Source: Sphingobacterium sp. UBA1575
GTDB taxonomy: Bacteria; Bacteroidota; Bacteroidia; Sphingobacteriales; Sphingobacteriaceae
DNA length: 10,967 bases
Assembly (NCBI GenBank): GCA_002322865.1
Contig: DCOH01000049.1
Location: 46,874 to 57,840 of the forward strand
Reading direction: 5' to 3'
Shown here: piece after piece, positions 6,959 to 10,967 of the stretch
How the letters are laid out: every line of letters starts with the position of its first letter
Numbering within the stretch: position 1 is the stretch's first letter
The notes under the pieces: generated by a model
Databases searched by the model: none
What the model saw: only the letters and a program-made list of their open reading frames with translations
Told to the model about the DNA's origin: nothing
Position numbers and translations under genes: made by a program

Positions 6959-7061
6959 CGTCATTGCGAGGAACGAAGCAATCTTTACACGAATAGAAAG
7001 ATTGCTTCGTTCCTCGCAATGACGTAGAATCCCTCGCAATGACGTAGAACTCGCAATGACG
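6959..7061. repeat. REP-like palindrome and tandem units between kup and the permease
   Basis: A perfect 28-bp inverted repeat (6959-6986 with 6997-7024) encloses a 10-nt loop. The arms are the same sequence as at 4119-4184, while the loop is different. Two further single units in minus orientation follow at 7034-7044 and 7051-7061, spaced 20 and 17 nt. The array fills almost the whole 116-nt gap between the two convergent stop codons. No T-run follows the hairpin on either side, so it is not a classical intrinsic terminator, though it could block or stabilise both converging transcripts. Confidence 0.95.
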
Positions 7062-7067
7062 ATATAG

Positions 7068-8756
7068 TTACTTCCCTTCTTTCCCTAATTTCGAGTGCTT
7101 ATACCCATACGCGAAATAAATCACCAAACCGATCAACAACCAAATAATAAAAATTATCCAGTTACTTGCTCCCAATTCAGACATCAAGTACAGATTAATC
7201 AACACCCCAATCACTGGCAACAACGAAAAATTATACTTATAACTCAACACACTCATCACTGCCCACACCAACCAAAACACAATCACCAGGGATTTATGTA
7301 GCAATATCTCCGTAGACCCCATGGTCAACCAATGATCAAGAGTCTCTCCGCCATATCGATACACCAAAAACAATCCCACAAAAAATCCAATCCCTACAAT
7401 ATACTTCCCATTCACATAAGGTACCCTAAACTTAGATTTCTTCGAAATCCCCGAATAGTCCATATACAACACCCCACAACAAACCAAAATAAAGGCAAAG
7501 AATGTTCCCACTGAAGTCAGATCCACAAAGAAATCCATCTTAAAGAACAATGCTGGAATAGCCACGACAAAGCCTGTCACGATCGTTGCAAAGGAAGGCG
7601 TTTTATATTTTGGATGGATCTTCGAAAAGCTCTTTCCTAACAAACCATCACGGCTCATGGTCATCCAGATTCTTGGTTGTGCCAATTGAAACACCAATAA
7701 AGCAGAAGTGATCGCAATAACCGATGTCACTGAAATAATACCCGCCATATGATCAAATCCCACATAGGAAAACACATAGGCCAAAGGATCTTTCACATTC
7801 AATTCCTTATAATTCACCATACCGGTCAGCACCAGGGTAATCGCTACATACAGTACCGCACAGATCAACAAACAATAGATCATCGCTCGAGGAAGATCCC
7901 GTTGGGGGTTCTTACACTCCTCAGCAGTCGTAGATATCGAATCGAAGCCAATAAAGGCAAAGAATACCGCAGCTACACCACTCATCACCCCTCCCAAACC
8001 GTTCGGTGCAAATGGTGTCCAGTTCTCCGGCTTGACAAAGAAAATACCACCTAGAATTACCGCCAGGATGATACCCACCTTGATGATCACCATGATGTTG
8101 CTCGCCTTTCTAGACTCCTTGATACCGATATACACCAACCAGGTCACCAAAACCGTGATAATCCCCGCAGGGATATCCAGGATGATCGGCATCCCAGCAA
8201 TCCGCGGAGCGGTTTCATAAGCCTGTAAAGCGATCTTATCGATGTTCTCCATCTTATCCAGACCAAGCTCCAGAAACTTTTGATGCGCATCCAGGGCATA
8301 GCCTGGTGCCATCGTCATCCATCGGGGAATGTTGATTCCAAAGCCTTCAAGCATGGAAACAAAGTACTGCGACCAGGAAATGGCCACCACCATATTGGAA
8401 ACGGCATATTCGAGCACCAACGCCCAGCCAATGATCCAGGCGAACAATTCACCGAAAGTCACATAGGCATAGGTATAGGCACTTCCGGACACAGGGACCG
8501 TACTAGCGAACTGCGCATAGGATAAGGCGGTGAACACACAGGCAAAGGCAACAAAAACGAATAATAGAGACACAGCCGGCCCCCCGTTATAACTCGCCAA
8601 ACCGATGGTACTGAAGATACCGGCACCTACGATGGCCGCGATACCCAGGGAAACCAAATCCCGTACGCCTAATATTTTTGCTAATCCCGAACCGCCATGT
8701 TCGGCATCGGATAAGATTTGATCAACGCTTTTCTTACGGAAAAGTCTATTTGCCAT
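7068..8756 (-). CDS. APC-superfamily amino acid permease (cationic amino acid transporter-like)
   Basis: This 562-residue inner-membrane secondary transporter belongs to the amino acid-polyamine-organocation superfamily, closest in pattern to the CAT/YfnA group. The unwound TM1 motif GIAAIVGAGIF (38-48), VPVSGSAYTYAYVTFGE (88-104) and the TM6-loop block FFAFIGFDSISTTAEECKNP (265-284) are characteristic. Hydrophobic segments continue to the C terminus (about 12-14 in all), with extra ones at 451-467, 487-505, 509-526 and 532-550, beyond the usual 12-TM core. A long polar loop at about 140-190 precedes the next segment. The substrate cannot be read from sequence. It is encoded 43 nt downstream of the AcpH-like gene on the same strand, so co-transcription is possible. 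The start MANRLFRKKSVDQ has a cytosolic basic N terminus, as expected. Confidence 0.92.
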   Translation of the reverse strand: MANRLFRKKSVDQILSDAEHGGSGLAKILGVRDLVSLGIAAIVGAGIFSTIGLASYNGGPAVSLLFVFVAFACVFTALSYAQFASTVPVSGSAYTYAYVTFGELFAWIIGWALVLEYAVSNMVVAISWSQYFVSMLEGFGINIPRWMTMAPGYALDAHQKFLELGLDKMENIDKIALQAYETAPRIAGMPIILDIPAGIITVLVTWLVYIGIKESRKASNIMVIIKVGIILAVILGGIFFVKPENWTPFAPNGLGGVMSGVAAVFFAFIGFDSISTTAEECKNPQRDLPRAMIYCLLICAVLYVAITLVLTGMVNYKELNVKDPLAYVFSYVGFDHMAGIISVTSVIAITSALLVFQLAQPRIWMTMSRDGLLGKSFSKIHPKYKTPSFATIVTGFVVAIPALFFKMDFFVDLTSVGTFFAFILVCCGVLYMDYSGISKKSKFRVPYVNGKYIVGIGFFVGLFLVYRYGGETLDHWLTMGSTEILLHKSLVIVFWLVWAVMSVLSYKYNFSLLPVIGVLINLYLMSELGASNWIIFIIWLLIGLVIYFAYGYKHSKLGKEGK

Positions 8757-8784
8757 ATTTAGTTAATTTATTGGGTCAAGGCTA

Positions 8785-8792
8785 CAAATGTG
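8785..8792 (-). promoter_or_regulatory. Possible -7 box for the permease gene
   Basis: CACATTTG on the minus strand is one mismatch from TAnnTTTG. It lies 28 nt upstream of the permease ATG, inside the short gap after the AcpH-like gene. It would allow separate transcription of the permease. Confidence 0.35.
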
Positions 8793-8799
8793 AAAAAAA

Positions 8800-9483
8800 T
8801 TATGATAAATACGTGATATTATCCTGAATATACATGTAGATCTCCTTGAAATTTGTTAATTGATTATCCCTATAATTGATCAGGACCTCGGTCAGCGCCT
8901 CGTGTTGGCTGGGCTGCGTTTCGAAAGTCCAAATACGTTTTGAAATATTGAATAAAGGGTTTGATATCTTTGTCACCTCCTTATACTCAAAGATGTAGCG
9001 CCAAGAGAGGAACTTATCATAGAAATCCATAAAGCCTTCCACATCCGCTACTCCAAGTGTTTTGAGGTAAAAGCGCAATGTGGATAAGTTAACATGTTCC
9101 AGATGTTCATACAATCGGCTTACATTGACCAATTCGTGCTGGATCAGCAGATGGTCGAGCAGCAGTTCGATGGCAATATGCGCCATAAAGGAGGCGCGAA
9201 TGGGCAAACCTTCCAATACGGGTTCCAGTTGCTTGCGCAATACATGGTTATGCTCGAGAAAGAATTCACTGCTGTGGAATAGTTTGTCGACTTCCACATG
9301 CCGGTACCAACCTTCGGAAATGGCTTGGGTCTGTGGATGGAGGAAGAATTGTTCTTCTTGCTTTTGGGGATGGAAGATATAGCTCTTATCTACATTCTTT
9401 AAAAGATCGGGTAGCAGGGAGCCCAAAACACGCTCCGGCTGAGTCGCATACCGTTCAAAATAGAAATGAGAAAGAAAATTCAT
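8800..9483 (-). CDS. Acyl carrier protein phosphodiesterase-like protein (AcpH/DUF479 family)
   Basis: The preferred start at 9483 gives 227 residues beginning MNFLSHFYFERY, which matches the MNFLAH-type N terminus of AcpH proteins. An in-frame ATG at 9522 would add 13 residues (MYLTDKLFGYWVD) that do not resemble the family and would crowd the tyrS promoter. Conserved-looking polar positions in this numbering are H6, D26 (LLPDLLKN), H62 and D66 with H70 (RHVEVDKLFH), and H102 with D110-H111 (MAHIAIELLLDH). These are arranged like the metal-binding histidines and aspartates of the family. AcpH removes the 4'-phosphopantetheine arm from holo-ACP, but many Bacteroidota members carry this name without experimental support. 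The protein is longer than E. coli AcpH (193 aa). It is divergent from tyrS and lies upstream of the permease. Confidence 0.75.
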   Translation of the reverse strand: MNFLSHFYFERYATQPERVLGSLLPDLLKNVDKSYIFHPQKQEEQFFLHPQTQAISEGWYRHVEVDKLFHSSEFFLEHNHVLRKQLEPVLEGLPIRASFMAHIAIELLLDHLLIQHELVNVSRLYEHLEHVNLSTLRFYLKTLGVADVEGFMDFYDKFLSWRYIFEYKEVTKISNPLFNISKRIWTFETQPSQHEALTEVLINYRDNQLTNFKEIYMYIQDNITYLS

Positions 9484-9532
9484 ATCAACCCAATAACCGA
9501 ACAATTTATCTGTAAGATACATTTTAATCTGT

Positions 9533-9540
9533 TATCTTTG
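9533..9540 (+). promoter_or_regulatory. tyrS promoter, -7 box
   Basis: TATCTTTG is an exact TAnnTTTG match, 33 nt upstream of the tyrS ATG. It overlaps the 5' region of the longer possible reading of the divergent AcpH-like gene, which supports the shorter start for that gene. The roughly 27-nt leader leaves no room for a T-box or other riboswitch. Confidence 0.65.
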
Positions 9541-9573
9541 CAATTCTTTAATAAAAAATCTTAAGGGTAAACT

Positions 9574-10857
9574 ATGAACTTTGTAGAAGAACTACGCTGG
9601 AGAGGCATGCTTCAAGACATCATGCCAGGAACAGAAGAATTGCTAAACAAAGAAAAGGTGGCAGGCTATATCGGCTTCGACCCTACAGGCGATTCGCTAC
9701 ATGTTGGTCATTTAACGCAGATCATGACCCTGATCCACTTCCAACACGCTGGTCACAAACCAGTAGCCTTGGTAGGTGGTGCAACAGGAATGATCGGCGA
9801 CCCTTCATTCAAATCAGCGGAGAGAAATCTCTTAGATGAAGAAACCTTACAACGCAATGTGAATGCGTTGAAAAATCAACTTGCAAAATTCTTGAGTTTT
9901 GGCGACGGAGAGACCGATGCCAAGATGGTGAACAATTACGATTGGTTCAAGGATTTCAAGTTTCTAGACTTCATCCGAGATATCGGGAAGCTGATTACCG
10001 TGAATTATATGATGGCCAAAGATTCTGTAAAGAAACGCTTGGAAGGCGAAAGTGGACTTTCCTTCACTGAATTCTCCTATCAACTAATTCAAGGTTATGA
10101 TTTCTATTATCTGTGGAAAAATCACAACTGTAAGGTGCAGATGGGTGGATCGGATCAATGGGGAAATATTGTTACCGGCAGTGAACTGATTCGTCGTATC
10201 GATCAGGGATCGGCATTTGCGGTGACTACGCAATTGATCAAGAAATCAGATGGCCAAAAGTTCGGTAAAACCGAATCGGGAGCTGTTTGGTTGGATCCGA
10301 AGAAAACTTCGCCTTATAAATATTATCAATTCTGGTTGAACGCTACGGATGATGACAGTAAATCGTGGATCAAGATCTTTACGTTAAAACCGAAGGAAGA
10401 GATTGATGCGATCATTGCAGAGCATGATGCTGCCCCACATTTACGTATCGTTCAGAAAGCGTTGGCAAAAGATATTACGATCCGTACGCATTCGGAACAG
10501 GATTATGAAACCGCGGTTAAAACGTCGGAATTTCTATTTGGAAATGGCGATTTGAGTTTCTTGTCCAATTTGGAACATGATGCGGTTTTGGAAGTGTTCG
10601 ATGGTGTACCTCAATTTGATCTTGCAAAGGATAAATTAGCGGCAGGAATAAATATTCTTGATCTTTTAGCGGTGGAAACACAGGTTTTCCCTTCGAAAGG
10701 CGAAGCTAAAAAAATGTTGCAAGGTGGTGGGGTTTCGTTGAACAGAGAGAAACTGAATGATGTGGAGTTGGTGGTTGGGAATGATCATTTGATCAATGGA
10801 AAGTATTTGATCGCGCAACGCGGTAAGAAGAATTATTATTTGATTACGGTTTCGTAA
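9574..10857 (+). CDS. tyrS: Tyrosyl-tRNA synthetase
   Basis: This class I aminoacyl-tRNA synthetase charges tRNA-Tyr in the cytosol. Its 427 residues match bacterial TyrRS of the long TyrS type. The HIGH-type motif is HVGH at 43-46, within GYIGFDPTGDSLHVGHL (31-47). The tyrosine-binding cluster Y169, Q173 and D176 lies in SYQLIQGYDF (168-177). GSDQWGN is at 192-198, and the KMSKS-equivalent loop KFGKT is at 229-233. A C-terminal S4-like RNA-binding domain covers about 355-427. AAGGG upstream of the ATG offers weak Shine-Dalgarno pairing. It is monocistronic, between its own consensus -7 box and an intrinsic terminator. Nothing is missing or unusual. Confidence 0.98.
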   Translation: MNFVEELRWRGMLQDIMPGTEELLNKEKVAGYIGFDPTGDSLHVGHLTQIMTLIHFQHAGHKPVALVGGATGMIGDPSFKSAERNLLDEETLQRNVNALKNQLAKFLSFGDGETDAKMVNNYDWFKDFKFLDFIRDIGKLITVNYMMAKDSVKKRLEGESGLSFTEFSYQLIQGYDFYYLWKNHNCKVQMGGSDQWGNIVTGSELIRRIDQGSAFAVTTQLIKKSDGQKFGKTESGAVWLDPKKTSPYKYYQFWLNATDDDSKSWIKIFTLKPKEEIDAIIAEHDAAPHLRIVQKALAKDITIRTHSEQDYETAVKTSEFLFGNGDLSFLSNLEHDAVLEVFDGVPQFDLAKDKLAAGINILDLLAVETQVFPSKGEAKKMLQGGGVSLNREKLNDVELVVGNDHLINGKYLIAQRGKKNYYLITVS

Positions 10858-10867
10858 GAAAAAATCT

Positions 10868-10895
10868 TGGCCCTTTAATAAGGGCCATTTTTCTT
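10868..10895 (+). terminator. Intrinsic terminator of tyrS
   Basis: TGGCCCTT-TAAT-AAGGGCCA forms a perfect 8-bp stem (10868-10875 with 10880-10887) with a 4-nt loop. It is followed by TTTTTCTTT, starting 10 nt after the stop codon. Confidence 0.95.
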
Positions 10896-10909
10896 TATGA
10901 GGAATAATG

Positions 10910-10967
10910 CATCATTGCGAGGTTCCCTGCGTCATTGCGAGGCTCCTTGCGTCATTGCGAGGAACGA
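10910..10967 (+). repeat. Tandem REP-like units downstream of tyrS
   Basis: Three copies of CGTCATTGCGAGG (the first with CATC for CGTC) lie at exactly 20-nt intervals (10910, 10930 and 10950), linked by TTCCCTG and CTCCTTG. The last copy continues into GAACGA, the start of the long palindrome arm seen at 4119 and 6959, and is cut by the window end. All units point in the direction of tyrS transcription and lie outside its terminator. Confidence 0.9.

Noticed and set aside
6959..7024. Insertion sequence or MITE with terminal inverted repeats
   Set aside because: There is no transposase, no internal sequence beyond a 10-nt loop and no flanking target duplication visible; a REP-type hairpin fits better.
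7095..8525. Several open frames of 60-100 codons on the plus strand opposite the permease
   Set aside because: They are antisense to a clearly conserved membrane protein, have odd His/Gln/Asn- or Ile/Thr-rich compositions typical of out-of-frame translation, and lack promoters or family resemblance.
9484..9573. T-box or other tRNA-sensing leader ahead of tyrS
   Set aside because: The -7 box is only 33 nt from the start codon, leaving a leader of about 27 nt, too short for any T-box, and T-boxes are typical of Firmicutes.
10910..10967. Short regularly spaced repeats that could be taken for a CRISPR array
   Set aside because: The period is only 17-20 nt with 6-8 nt between cores, far below CRISPR spacer length; the units are also scattered in four clusters and no cas gene is present.

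Overview
The window reads as a chromosomal segment of a Bacteroidota bacterium, most likely of the Sphingobacteriaceae (Sphingobacterium-like). The evidence is the TAnnTTTG-type -7 promoter boxes upstream of several genes, A/T-rich leaders mostly without a strong Shine-Dalgarno, an M56/BlaI pair whose peptidase ends in TonB-plug-like modules, and a protein with a type IX secretion (T9SS) sorting domain. The genus is inferred from general resemblance, not from a database match.

Layout: an M56 (BlaR1-like) membrane metallopeptidase and its BlaI/MecI-type repressor lie on the minus strand at 80-2495, with a perfect dyad operator upstream of the repressor. Divergently, gltA (citrate synthase, 2808-4094) runs on the plus strand and converges on a short minus-strand T9SS-sorting-domain protein (4348-4803). 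Divergent from that is kup (potassium uptake, 5011-6951), which converges on a minus-strand pair: an ACP-phosphodiesterase-like gene (8800-9483) followed by an APC-family amino acid permease (7068-8756). Divergent from these is tyrS (9574-10857), with a clean intrinsic terminator. The gene set is housekeeping plus one signalling pair; no mobile-element gene, tRNA, rRNA or CRISPR was seen.

The most striking non-coding structure is a REP-like repeat built from a roughly 12-nt unit (CGTCATTGCGAG). It occurs at every 3' gene boundary in the window (1-70, 4101-4184, 6959-7061, 10910-10967) and in none of the three divergent promoter regions. All 14 units are oriented so that, reading outward from the nearest stop codon, one meets CGTCATTGCGAG. 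At the two convergent junctions, opposing units merge into perfect 27-28 bp palindromes with identical arms but different loops. A second small repeat family (CTCGCTAACCC) sits at 4203-4252, with an inverted copy at 2590-2600.

The genes do not form one pathway. The M56/BlaI pair is a self-contained regulated-proteolysis switch whose targets, apart from its own promoter, are not visible here. The permease and the AcpH-like gene may be co-transcribed (43-nt gap), although the permease also has a possible promoter of its own.
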